Part shown: piece by piece, positions 22,846 through 33,717 of the stretch
Layout of the letters: every line of letters starts with the position of its first letter
How positions within the stretch are numbered: the first letter of the stretch is position 1
NCBI GenBank assembly: GCA_019671135.1
Contig: JAHRHY010000005.1
Location: 744,001-808,000, forward strand
Reading direction: 5' to 3'
DNA: 64,000 nucleotides
Source of the DNA: Linnemannia hyalina
Lineage: Eukaryota; Mortierellomycota; Mortierellomycetes; Mortierellales; Mortierellaceae
Translations under genes and position numbers: made by a program
The notes under the pieces: model-generated
The model's database searches: none
The model's input: only the letters and a program-made list of their open reading frames with translations
Told to the model about the DNA's origin: nothing

Positions 22846-25841
22846 CTCCTCGTAGTTCAGTGTGTCATCGAGGAGATTGAGAATGAAAAGAATCGGGAAG
22901 TTTACTTTGTCCACGACAAAGATATGAGTCGTACGAAAACAAAGCAGGAAATCCAAATGGACAGTCAGATGGGAAGAGAGTATGGATGGTTAAAGACGAG
23001 ATATACACAGGAAGCAGGAAATACATTGAAACCACGGTGGGCGCATGTGCAGTTGGGGCTATCTCGGTCGCCTTTACTCTGCGCGGAATACCACGGTGGT
23101 GACATGTGTGACGATGACGATGATATCCTTGGCCACGAACAACGACGACGACGACAGGACCATTTCTGGGTCCGTCAATGTTCCGTCTGGATCAACCACA
23201 TCCTTCTTTTGTCCATGGAAATAAAAATATTAGTCGAAGATGAACACCTTGTGCTTATTGTTCAATGGAGATGTAGGTTAAGGAAATCAGGTTACGCTGG
23301 TGCGGGTATGTCCAAGAATTGGCCCACTTTTTTGAAGTAGTGCGGAAAAGGTTTGATGGGTGAATCGGGCTACAAGGCCATCTGCAATGTTGTCTCTCTT
23401 TAATTGATGTATGGCTCAAAAAAGAATTGGGTGGGCAACAACAACAACAACAACAACCAAAAAAATATATGGAAGAGGGGACGTGCGAGAACAGGGCAAA
23501 GTGCATGAAAGGCTTTTCCGTGTCAAAGAACTTGCCCAAACTTGCCCAAGAACGTGCCAAGGATTGAACGCGTCTCTCAATTTCGAATGTCCTCTGAGAA
23601 TTTCAATTGTTGTGGTGCTGCAGGGCGTTACAGGGCAATGGGTCAACGATAGCCCCTAATCTTACTTTTCCGCTTTTCGCTTGTCTTTGGAATTCCTTCC
23701 GGGGGTGCTGGAGGGAAGGTGAAAAACGATCGCTTGCTGGATGGGAGTAATGAAGAAGCGAAGATGGGAAGCTAGAAGCCACAAGCGGAGAGGGAACGCA
23801 AATGTGACTGAAAGTGCTGTTTGAGAGACAGGAGCTGGTTCGAGCTTTGGCTTGAGCTTGGCTTTGGAAACCCCATTCATTGAAAAAGAAGAAATAAAAA
23901 AAAAGTGGCACGATATGAATTGACTCAGAACCATTGACCCGGCGTGTCTCTCCTACCAACATCGTACACCCCGCCCAAAAGGGCCGAACAATCGGCTAAG
24001 CTATCTTCTTTTATAAAGGTCAGCCCCCGGGTCATTTTTTTTGGTATTTGTGTCTTTGTTTGCGTTTGTGGGTTGTTGCACGAGTAAACAGCATGAATGG
24101 GTAAACAAAAAGGTAGAACAGATTACGTTTTAGTCTTGTTCGTGACATCTAGCGATTAGTACTTACTCTTCTATGGCTGGTATTGCTTCCGCGGGCTCGG
24201 AAAACAAAGAAGAAGAAGCCGTTTTGAGATCGGGATGTCTGTCTATCATTCAAGAAAAAAGAAGAACATAAACGGAAATTAGGTTGGCTACCCTTCTTCT
24301 TTGGGGGGTGGGCGCAGATAAACAAAGGGAGAGGGAGATGTCGAAATCACGTCTTCGACTTGATAAACATGTTTGTTTTCCATGTCCGACACAGACCTTC
24401 AGTCCTTTGCCAGCCAAATCATAAACAAACTAATGGCCAGATGTGGAAAGTCTGCAAGAGCCATCTGGACAATTTTCTTACTTCATTCCCAATTGAGGAG
24501 AGGTTGGACGTTGTGAGTGTGTCGGTGGGTGGGTTGATTGAGTAGAGTAGGGAGGGTGGCGCTTAGAAATATTTTCGTGAGAGTGCATCTTCCCACAGAG
24601 CACATCTTGAGGTAGGGGTGTGGATATGAAAATCATGAACAACGAATGGGGCGGAGCGGGGATACTTGATAGCATCTTCGTTGTTTGACAAATTACAGAT
24701 GGAGCAGACGTCTAGGAGTACAAGAAGAAGTGTGCCACATGGAGAGAGAAGATAAACGAGCGGGTGGATAAGCGAGTGTGCTCCGATTAGGCTTCTATGC
24801 ATTCTTCGCCCAGTATTATTGTATGTGGGGAATGAAGAAAATGCCGTTTGGGCGGAAAACTATAACAAAAGGCGTGACAGCCGACGATAATGCCATACTC
24901 GCTTGTGCATTCGTCATTTGTGCAGCGTTTGTACTCTTGGTACCTTACTTCGTTTGCTGCTCTCTTGCGCCAAACAAAGGTAAAACCGGTTCGAAGGTAC
25001 CTCGTATTCACAGTGTATTAAACGGCCGAGCAAGAAAACTTTGCATCGCCTAAAGACCACGCAGACTTGATTCTTTCGTTCTTGTTTGTCCATCTGTTTG
25101 ACTAAAACTCGCTTTTGGGCTTGAGTTGCCTGCTGTCCTTCCTTATCCGCAGTCTGCGGAATAGGTTGCAGTTTCGACTCCCTTGACTCCCTACCTTTGC
25201 CATTTTGTTATTATTGGTTGACAGAACTGACGGTTCGTTTACTGTCGCCATCGACATCCACGCCTCCTGTTCCTTTTTCGGAATATGCAAAAAACTTGCC
25301 CAAATGGGGGTAACTCCTCCTCAGGTGGGACAGAAAAACAAAGAAAAAAGGCGATAAAAGAAAGAATAAGTGTTCGCAAAGGTTACAACACAAAAACGAA
25401 AGAGGGACGCATGCATGTCGTATGCGTATACGTATGGCGTGTGGTGTATGCATGCTGATTGATAATCGTTTTCTCTTGCTCACTTACTCATTCTCTCCCA
25501 GACCAAATCGACCACTCGTTCGGTGGTACATATCCAAAAGGTTAGGCGCCGGTCCATCAGGACTCATCCCAAGGGGTGAAAGTGTATTTAAGCACATTCA
25601 TAAGCACTGTCCAACCCCTTCTTTTTTTTTTCTTTCTTTTTTTACCCTGTCCCTTGTCTCCCATTTGTCCTTTCTCTCCTTGACCCTTCCCTTTCTGTGC
25701 CCTTGTCATCCCTTCACTGACTGCCCCTTCACTCCGTTCCACAGCAGCAGCAGTTCAATAGTCAAGAAAAGTGGTCCTCCGCTCTATTGTTTCCTTTTCC
25801 CATAAAATTATTTACTCTTGACCACACAAACTCATACAACC
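22846..25841. other. 3 kb intergenic region
   Basis: This is the largest gap in the window. A short CAA repeat lies at 23432-23458, and the sequence just before 25842 is C/T-rich as in other leaders here. Small open frames on both strands show no domain, coding-like codon use or exon pairing that I could defend. tRNA-like T-loop strings near 24985 and 25160 lack the rest of a tRNA. Confidence 0.5.
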
Positions 25842-28338
25842 ATGGCGACAGTTGCGGATCCCACGCACCACAGGCAGGAGGATAACGATGCGTACCCCAC
25901 TCAGATCCAGGAGGACTACCCTCAGCAGGACCTCCCTCACTTTACCGTAAGCACACCCTTGCTTCCTTCACCCTTTTTCTCCCTATCTCTCGCCAGCCTC
26001 ATGTTACTCGAATGGCAGACAACACGACTATTCGACAAAGCGAACAAGATTTTTTATGTATCAAACGCTAACACAGCAGCTCACTTTTACTATCATATGA
26101 ATGATATAGTGGCGGTCAGTGGTGGTCGGTATCCTTATTGGCACACTCTTGTGCTTCACCAACATGTACTTTGGCCTCCAGACCGGCTGGATCAGTATGA
26201 TGTCCCTCCAATCCTCCTTGCTCGGGTTTGCCGTCTTCAAGGCTCTCAAGAACTATATCAAGGTCCCCTTTGGTCCCGCCGAGAACATTGTCCTCCAGTC
26301 TGTCGCAGTCGCCACCGGTACTATGCCCCTGGCCGCCGGATTTGTCGGAATCATCCCCGCGCTCAAGATGATGACGCTTGCCGATAACCCAGACCATGGC
26401 GGACCTCTCGAGCTCTCTGCTGGACATTTGATTCTCTGGTCGTTGGCGATTGCGTTCTTTGGAGTCTTTATAGCGGTTCCCCTCAGACGGCAGGTTATTA
26501 TCAAGGAGAAGCTTCCCTTCCCCTCGGGTACCGCCACCGCTCAGATGATTGGCGTCCTTCACAACACGCCTTTGGTCAACCACAGCAACCCGCATCATCG
26601 TCAGCATGTCACCGAGGTTGCGAGCGCTCAGTTTGGAGAAGAGGGTCTTCGTCGTCGCAAGAACAATGATGAGAAGACGGATTTGGAAGAGTATACCAAG
26701 GAAAGTCAGCAGCCCCTGGGTCAGTTGGCCCCTGTCGATTACGAGGACCAGCGTCATGCTCAGGCGACTGGCAAGATCGAGATTCATGGCGAGAACGGAG
26801 AGCATTTCACGTTGGACAAGGAGTTCTTGCAGGAGGACAACTGGCGTCTCAACATGACCGCTTTGGCCATTTCCTTTGGACTCTCGGCCCTGTACACCAT
26901 TCTCTCGTACTTCTTCCCTGTTGTCTCGACGGTACCCATCTTTGACTGGCTCTCTGGAATGACCGTTACGGTCGCCAGCACCTGGCAGTGGTATCTGACC
27001 CCCTCGCTCAGTTATGTCGGCCAGGGCGTCATTATGGGGTTTCCCACGACTGCGTCCATGTTGCTTGGCTGTGTTGTCGGCTGGGGTATCCTCTCGCCTG
27101 TCGTCACCAACAAGGGGTGGGTTGCTGGACCAGTCGGTAGCTCGACCAATGGTGCTCGAGGATGGATTCTCTGGATCTCTCTCGGTGTCATGATTGCCGA
27201 GGCTGTGGTCTCGTTGCTGGGAGTCATTGTCTTGTCCTTCATTGCTCACTACCGCCGCAAGACACGCGAGAGACGCAACGCCGAGCGCAAAGCGGCCCTC
27301 GAGGCCTCTGCTACCCACACTGGTGCCGACATTGATGCCTTCAGCGTCGAGGAGGATCTGGAGGACGAGGATGCACCCATCGACCAGTTGGTCCCCCTTA
27401 AGCTCTGGGTTTGCGGTCTCATTCTGTCGTCTGCTCTCTGCCTGCTCCTGATCTGGGTTGTCTTCAAGGATCAGCACATGCCTGTCTATGCCACCTTGCT
27501 CGCCATCGTTCTTGGTTGTCTCTTGTCTGTCCTCGGAGTTCGCGCTTTGGGATCGACCGATTTGAACCCTGTCAGTGGTATTGGTAAAGTCTCACAGTTC
27601 GCCTTTGCAGGAGTTGTCCCCGGAGGCATTGTCGCCAACCTGATTGCTGGAGGTATTGCCGAGGCAGGAGCTCAACAGGCCGGAGACTTGATGCAGGATC
27701 TCAAGACGGGACATTTACTCGGCGCCTCACCCAAGGCCCAGTTCTGGGGTCAATTGATCGGTTCCTTGGCCTCAGTCTTCATCTCGACGGGAGTCTACAA
27801 GTTGTACTCGTCCGCGTATGAGTTGCCCGGTCCCCAGTTTGCAGTCCCCACGGCTAAGGTCTGGTTGGACCTCGCTCGTCTCTTGAACGGTCACCCCTTG
27901 CCCTACAACACTGGCCCCTTCATCTGGGGTTTCGCTGCATTCTTTGCTCTCCTGACCATCATCCAAGTCGTCTACTCCGATGTCGCCTTCTTGAAGTCCC
28001 GCAGCCGCAACGGATCCATCCGCGGTCGTCCTCGTTGGATCAGTTGGATCCCCTCCGGCATCGCATTCGCTATCGGAATGTACAACCTGCCCAACTTTAC
28101 ATTGGCCCGATTTGTTGGAGGAGTGGTGTCGCTGTGGTGGGATTGGCATTGCAAGAAGTATGCGGATCACCCTTCTGCCAAGTATGCAAAGTTGGGACGT
28201 GTGTTTTTGATCATTATCGCGTCCGGGTTTGTGTTGGGCGAGGGCACGTTCTCGATTGTGAACTTGATCTTGAAGACGGGCAAGGTCCACTCTGCATCCT
28301 GTGTCGGATGCTATGCCGGTGCCTGCTCCTGCAACTAA
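25842..28338 (+). CDS. OPT-family oligopeptide/metal-chelate transporter (YSL-like), two exons
   Basis: Exons 25842-25946 and 26110-28338 give 777 residues; the 163-bp intron (GTAAGC...TAG) rebuilds FT-WRSVVVGILIGTLLCFTN. The protein has many hydrophobic segments and the OPT signatures NMYFGLQTGW (first helix end) and LPFPSGTATAQ. These fit the YSL-like branch more than the classical peptide-transporter branch. Family members are proton-coupled importers of small peptides or metal chelates across the plasma or vacuolar membrane. Acidic, His-containing loops lie at about residues 185-245 and 415-440. The last 12 residues contain four Cys (CVGCYAGACSCN), see findings. The short hydrophilic N-terminus starts at the only ATG near the leader. 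It ends 416 bp before the PSD start. Confidence 0.93.
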
Positions 28339-28754
28339 GCGTACCGATTGTACTGTAGTGCTCTAGTTATCGTTTTAACTCTCTAATTTATCCGAAGCGA
28401 ATATACCTTTCTTTATTCATCCATGCGTTTGTGTTCAATGGAGTGTTGTGATGGAGAGTGGGCGCGGAAAATAGTTGTCTGACCGTTTGCATCAAGTTGA
28501 CTTGAATAACCATTTTCCGAAGAAAATGTCCATGTGGACAAATTGAGGTGAGGGAAATAAATCGAATAAAAAGGTCGGCGACAGATTGACATCCATTCCA
28601 CGCTTCCTCTCTTCTTTCCCTTTGTCAACATTATCCCACAACCATCCTTGTCCACTTTTCTCTCACTGACGAAAAAAAAGACTACATCAACTACCAGTCT
28701 GAGAGCGCGATAACAAAAAACCATACTTGAAGCCAAGCCAACAAACAAACACCC
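28339..28754. promoter_or_regulatory. Intergenic region OPT to PSD
   Basis: 416 bp between two genes on the same strand, presumably the OPT 3' UTR and the PSD promoter. The final 70 bases are CAA-rich leader. No motif recognised with confidence. Confidence 0.4.
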
Positions 28755-30515
28755 ATGAGCGACCAACAGCAACAGCAGGAAGAATACGCGCCCACAGCCT
28801 CGGGCACCGAGTGGGCAGAAGAAATCACTAGCCTTGAGGATTACGTCCACAAAAGTGCAGGACGCCTCGAAGCGACCGTCGCCAATTCTTGTGTCCCCAA
28901 GGACAATGGAGACGCCCTAAGTAAGTTGCAGACGTGCAGTGAATAAAACATTATTTTTTTTTTTTCGTTTTCTGACGTGTTAACATTTTTTTGTTCTTCT
29001 ATCACCATTGTTCTTCTGGCACTAGCGGATGGCGGGATCTTGACGAGTGCAAACCACAAGACATGGTTCCCCTATGTGCACCCTCGCCAGTGGATCCATA
29101 AGGTTTCTAAGGAGTATCGATATGGCAACTATGTCATCGTTGACCGCAAGGTAGCTGCCTCTCTGCTTTGTACTGTTTTGTTACTCTGGGATGGGAGGAT
29201 GTTTTTTACGACCTGATATACTGATACATACCTTCTTTTCTTGCTTGGACAATGAATGAGTAGACAGGCAAGATGGTGTGGGAGGACATGCCAGTCTATG
29301 CCCGCATTGGGATGCACCTTCTCTTTGCCTGTCAATTCGATCACAGGCGTAAGTTATTCTCTTCTTTAATCGTACAGTCCAATTGGCGGGAGAAAAAAAA
29401 AATGGCGCATAGCATGGACAGCCTGACTGACAATTACCCCTCTTTTCATTCAAACACAGTGCTGGAGACGCACAACTTGCAACACTTGTTTCTGAAAGAA
29501 TCGCTGACGCAAGGCAAACACTTTGATGATCCAGTATCTGTCAGTCATATCGGATCCTTTATCAAGACGTACAGACTGGATTTGACAGAGTTGTTGGAGG
29601 AGAACCTGGCCAATTACGGAACGTTCAACGAGTTCTTTTATAGGAAGCTAAAGCCAGTTGCGCGGCCTATTGACAGCAAGGACGATCCCGTAAGTCCTTT
29701 CCCCCCAACTTTGCAATACAATAACAACGGAAACACTTTCAAGGTATCAAAAAAAATATTTCTGACTTGTTCGAGTTACTTAACGCATGCGTAAATAGAC
29801 GGTGATAACCTCAGCTGCAGATTGTCGTCTCGCCGTCTTCGACTCGATCTCAACTGCACAAGAGTTCTGGATCAAGGGCCAGAAATTCACCCTCCCAATC
29901 TTCCTCCAGGACCCCGACCTCGCCGCAGAATTCGACCAATCTTCTATCGCGATTTTCAGGTTGGCCCCACAGGATTATCATCGGTTCCATAGTCCTGTGA
30001 AGGCGACGGTGTCGAGAGATAGGGAGCCGGTGAAGATTGGGGGCACGTATTTTACGGTGAACCCGATGGCTGTGAACGAGAATCTGGATGTGTTTACGGA
30101 GAATGTTCGTGTTGTTTCTGTGCTTGATCTTGATAGGGTTGAAGGTAATGAGGCGTTTGATAGGTGTGTGTTTGTCTCAATCGGGGCCTTGCTAGGTAAG
30201 AAGCACCATGTCATCCATTATTAGAGTACTATCGTCATTTCTTTTTGCTTTGATCAAAAAGGCGCTAACAGAAATGATATCATTTTTCAATTGCATATTG
30301 CACTAGTCGGGTCGATTGAACTGACGGGGGGGAAGGTGCCCGGGACCAAGCTGGAGAAGGGAGATGAGCTCGGGTATTTCGCGTACGGTGGATCGACATG
30401 TATCCTTTTGTTCAAGAAGGGCACCGTTCAGTTTGACCAGGATCTGATTGAGAACTCCAAGAAGGGTGTTGAGACACTCGTCCGCATGGGCGAACACATC
30501 GGACGTCACATTTGA
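28755..30515 (+). CDS. Phosphatidylserine decarboxylase proenzyme, six exons
   Basis: Exons 28755-28920, 29026-29150, 29264-29348, 29460-29689, 29799-30195 and 30307-30515 join in frame to 403 residues; introns are 105-113 bp. The enzyme makes phosphatidylethanolamine from phosphatidylserine. The proenzyme cuts itself inside GGST, and Ser364 would become the pyruvoyl group of the alpha chain. The other members of the self-processing triad are visible: Asp210 in SAADCRLAVF and His266 in DYHRFHSPV. The N-terminus is hydrophilic and Gln/Glu-rich with no mitochondrial presequence, no transmembrane helix and no C2 domain. It therefore differs from the usual Psd1 (mitochondrial) and Psd2 (C2-bearing) forms and resembles shorter soluble-type fungal enzymes. 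It converges with the OCD gene, 90 bp between stops. Confidence 0.95.
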
Positions 30516-30605
30516 TTCATCAAGGAGGGTTTATTTCACTTTCTGCATTACTCGAAGTGAACATAGATGGACATATCGAGTACACAACAAGACAATATAC
30601 TATAT

Positions 30606-31818
30606 TTAAAAGTCGACGACGGAACCAAGACCCATGGTCTCTGCCCTATCGAGGACCAATGCAGTAATGGCGACATCCTGGGCCGCAATCCCCACACTCT
30701 TGAAAATCGTCACATCCTTCTTCTTCTCCCTGTCTTGATTATTCCCACGGTCCGAAAACTCCTTGGGCAAGGCTCCCCGCTTGAACTTGCCATCCTCTGC
30801 AAAGATCTCACCCAACTCTACCAAAACTCCATTCTCGCCCGTCAGTTTCTTGGCCAGGATAAATTCTCCAGCCTCATGTTCACATTCCTTCTTGGCATCG
30901 ACCAACGTCCAAGCACGAGCGACCAAGGACTGATCGATTTCGTGCATTGCCGGAGTGTAGGATCCGACCATGTTGAGGTGCGTTCCGGGTTGGACCCATT
31001 CTCCGGGGAAGAGGGCCTCGGTTGTGTTTGTGCAAGTGCAGATAATGTGTGCGGATTGGACGATTTCCTTCAGTTTGTCCTGGGGCGATCCTGACCCTGA
31101 TCCAGTTGTCGAGGAAGTGGATTCGCCGGTGGTGATGCTGAAGGCCGAGATATCGATCGACTTGGCACTGCAATCGGGCGATAGTTCATGGACAAGGTCG
31201 CGGGCTCGAGGGAGGGTCCTGTTACAGATGACGATGCGTGAGATCTGGTCTGGCAAGACATGTGTCAACAACTGAATATGTGCTTTTGCCTGCGCGCCTG
31301 ATCCAAACACTACCAACGACAACGCCTTATTCTTCTCCTGCTTGTTCTCAAAGATAACCCGAGTAGCAAGGGCAGACCCGGCAGCAGTGCGAACAGCCGT
31401 CAAGAGTCGAGCATTGACGAGTCCTCGGGGTTCCCCAGATTTGTTGTCGAGGACGATGGTGACGCCCGGGAGGCCATCCTTCGAGTCTGTTTTGGGGACG
31501 GAGACGATTTTGACGGTTGAAGTGAGGGTGTCGATTCTTGAAGGCATGGTGAGGGTTTTGTGGTAGGGGGTTTGGAGTGTTGATCTCTGTGGTGTCTGGG
31601 TCTCGTTTGCACTGTGGTTGTAGTTGAAAAAGGGACGATAATGGTGAGTAATTGTTTGATGTGTGAGTAATAGTATGACTGGGATATGGGCATGAAAAAG
31701 AGAGGTGGTACCTGTAGGCGTGGAAGGCTTGTGCTTGAGAGGTGAGAATATCCTCGATGTCGATGTCCTTGAGGACGGCAGCGACGTGCTCCAAGGAAAG
31801 AACGCGGACGGGAGGCAT
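30606..31818 (-). CDS. Ornithine cyclodeaminase/mu-crystallin-family protein, two exons
   Basis: Exons 31818-31712 and 31611-30606 give 370 residues; the 100-bp intron splits a Ser codon (HAY-S-ANETQTPQR). The fold is an N-terminal dimer half followed by a Rossmann NAD(P)-binding half, with the nucleotide loop VVFGSGAQAKAHIQ and the family motif NMVGSYTPAMHEID. Family members include ornithine cyclodeaminase, alanine dehydrogenase and mammalian ketimine reductase (mu-crystallin); the substrate cannot be assigned from sequence alone. A Ser/Thr/Gly-rich insert of about 15 residues sits before the segment HIICTCTNTTEALF. The MPPVRVL start is the first ATG and matches the family's N-terminal strand. 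It is divergent from the GST-like gene with 231 bp between starts. Confidence 0.92.
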
Positions 31819-32049
31819 CTTTTGGATAAGTGTAAGGGTGAAGGTGAAGGTGAAGGGAAAAGAGGGAAAGTGAGAGGTGTGAACACAAGGGTCTTTAATT
31901 GAATTGTGGTCCTGTTTCCTTGTGCCTGAGTGACGTCATTTTTGGTTGAAAAATCAAGGTGAGTGTGGGGAAACAGACACCATTCGGTTCAAACATCCTT
32001 TTCATCCTTTTTATCCTTTCCTTCATCACCATCCCTCAGGAACATCAAG
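31819..32049. promoter_or_regulatory. Bidirectional promoter region, OCD-like and GST-like genes
   Basis: Only 231 bp separate the two divergent start codons, so both promoters must lie or overlap here. A TGACGTCA palindrome, a perfect CRE/ATF-type bZIP site, lies at about 31930-31937. Co-regulation is inference. Confidence 0.55.
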
Positions 32050-33027
32050 ATGCCAGTCGAAACAACCAAAGTTCAGGAACAGGAAAAGCACAGCCAACAG
32101 CCAACCGCTCTCACACTGCGGTCGATTGCCTTCTCGCACTACAACGAAAAGGCTCGCTGGGGACTCGACTACTACAAGGTCCCCTACATCGAATATCGCT
32201 CCCTGCCCATCTGCCACATGATCTCAATGTTCAAGTACAAGGCCAAGGCTCGCCCCCCTGGCCCAGGAGCCAGTGTCTTTGTCACCCCTCACCTCACCGT
32301 TGAACACAACAGCAGCAACAACAAGGACAAGGAGAACGAGACCATTATTCTCAACGACTCGAAAAAGATTCTCGAATTCCTCTCGGATCAATATGCAGCA
32401 CCCGCCAACAGCAACGGCAAGAGTTCAGCATCACCCAACCTGTATTCGAACGACGAGGCATCAAAGGCCAAGATCCAGGCATTGGAAGAACGGTTCAACA
32501 CCATGATCGGTCCCCATGTCCGCCGAGTCATGTACTACGAGATCCTCCTCCATTCCCCCAGATCCGTGGCTCGTTCCCTGGGCCAACACGACAACGCCGG
32601 CAAGTTACAGTCCTGGATCTGGAGCCTCTTCCTCCCGATCTTCGTCTGGATGTTGTGCAAGGCGATGCACATCAACGAGACCTCGGCCGCCCGATCGAGA
32701 GACATTCTCAAGCGGGAGTTTGAACACCTCTCACAAGTTCTGGAATCGGGACCTCCTGGACCAGCATACCTTGTCGGGAACCAGTTTACGGCGGCAGATT
32801 TGACATTGGCCAGTTTGGGTGGGTTGGCGGTAGGAGTGACAAATGAGGATGGGTATGGGGCTTGGGTGCCAAGCATCCAGGATATGGCGAGACCGGAGGG
32901 GAGGAAGTTTATGGAGGAGTTGAGGGCTACGACGGCGGGGCAGCATATCATGGAGTGCTACAAGTTGCATAGAGGACACAAGGCGCCTGGATCGGGGTAT
33001 GGGTTTAGCTTCTTTGGTCTGTGGTAA
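32050..33027 (+). CDS. Glutathione S-transferase-like protein
   Basis: A single-exon frame of 325 residues from the ATG in ATCAAGATGCC; the frame is open upstream to 31963, but the region before 32050 reads as leader. The N-terminal thioredoxin-like half has the pattern FSHYNEKARWGLDYYKVPY seen in a GST-like subgroup where the usual catalytic Ser/Tyr/Cys is not obvious. The C-terminal helical half carries the N-capping/hydrophobic staple motif FTAADLTLASLGGL. Residues about 95-150 hold a low-complexity Asn/Lys/Ser insert. A hydrophobic segment (WSLFLPIFVWMLCKAM) near residues 195-210 could be membrane-associated. The likely function is glutathione-dependent conjugation or reduction; the substrate is unknown. 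It shares a divergent promoter with the OCD-like gene. Confidence 0.85.
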   Translation: MPVETTKVQEQEKHSQQPTALTLRSIAFSHYNEKARWGLDYYKVPYIEYRSLPICHMISMFKYKAKARPPGPGASVFVTPHLTVEHNSSNNKDKENETIILNDSKKILEFLSDQYAAPANSNGKSSASPNLYSNDEASKAKIQALEERFNTMIGPHVRRVMYYEILLHSPRSVARSLGQHDNAGKLQSWIWSLFLPIFVWMLCKAMHINETSAARSRDILKREFEHLSQVLESGPPGPAYLVGNQFTAADLTLASLGGLAVGVTNEDGYGAWVPSIQDMARPEGRKFMEELRATTAGQHIMECYKLHRGHKAPGSGYGFSFFGLW

Positions 33028-33717
33028 AAAATCATCATTGGCATCATCACTACCATTGCGTTCACCACATTTAGTCATAATAATAATAAAAGAAAAGAAA
33101 AGAAAAGAAAAGAAAGAGAACGTAATGGGCAATGTTGGTAATAGGCAGAACAGGGTGCATGGTTTTATTGCAATGACGACAGACAAGGGGGCAAGGTTGT
33201 GTCGATGACGATGGTGGTACAGACAAGAGGCGGATAGTCTATGATGAGACGAGCGACATGGAGATATATCGAGAAGTAGGTGGCTGTCGTGTCTTGAGTT
33301 GTGTGAAAATGGACAACTGACATTGGGCCACGCGCAGAGTTGAAGGCCGGCTTTGCCCTTTTCTACCTGTGTCGTTTATGGGTGATGGTGTCTGTTCGTT
33401 CACTTGTCACACGTTGACGTCTTTCCTTTGTTCTTTTCTTTCTTCGCTCTTTCCTTTCCTCTCTTTCCCTACTCCTTCTTTCTCGCTCTCTTTTTTGTTT
33501 CTTTTCCCCTTCCCTCTCTTTTCTTTTCTTTTCTTTCATATCACCCACCTCTCTCTGTCTCTACTTCCAAACCAGACCAACCTCCTTCCCTCTCTCCGCT
33601 TCCTTCCATCACCACTGTCCTCTCTTCCACACTACCCACCGACCAACTCACTCTCATTCACTCTCTCACCCACTCACACACTTCAACACTGTCACCCCTT
33701 TGCGCCTCGCCATAGCC
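33028..33717. other. Intergenic region upstream of the PH-domain gene
   Basis: It contains an AAAAG microsatellite at about 33087-33113 and a long C/T-rich block (33420-33700) typical of the leader. No gene seen. Confidence 0.55.
33087..33113. repeat. AAAAG microsatellite
   Basis: About five tandem AAAAG units after an ATAATAATAA stretch, shortly downstream of the GST-like stop. Confidence 0.75.

Noticed and set aside
24975..25200. T-loop-like strings GGTTCGAAGG (24984) and GTTTCGACTCC (25160) suggesting tRNA genes
   Set aside because: No A box, acceptor stem or cloverleaf could be formed around either string.
26116..27477. Minus-strand open frame of 453 codons inside the OPT gene
   Set aside because: It is a shadow of the conserved, C-ending codons of the transporter and shows no domain; the plus strand carries clear OPT motifs.
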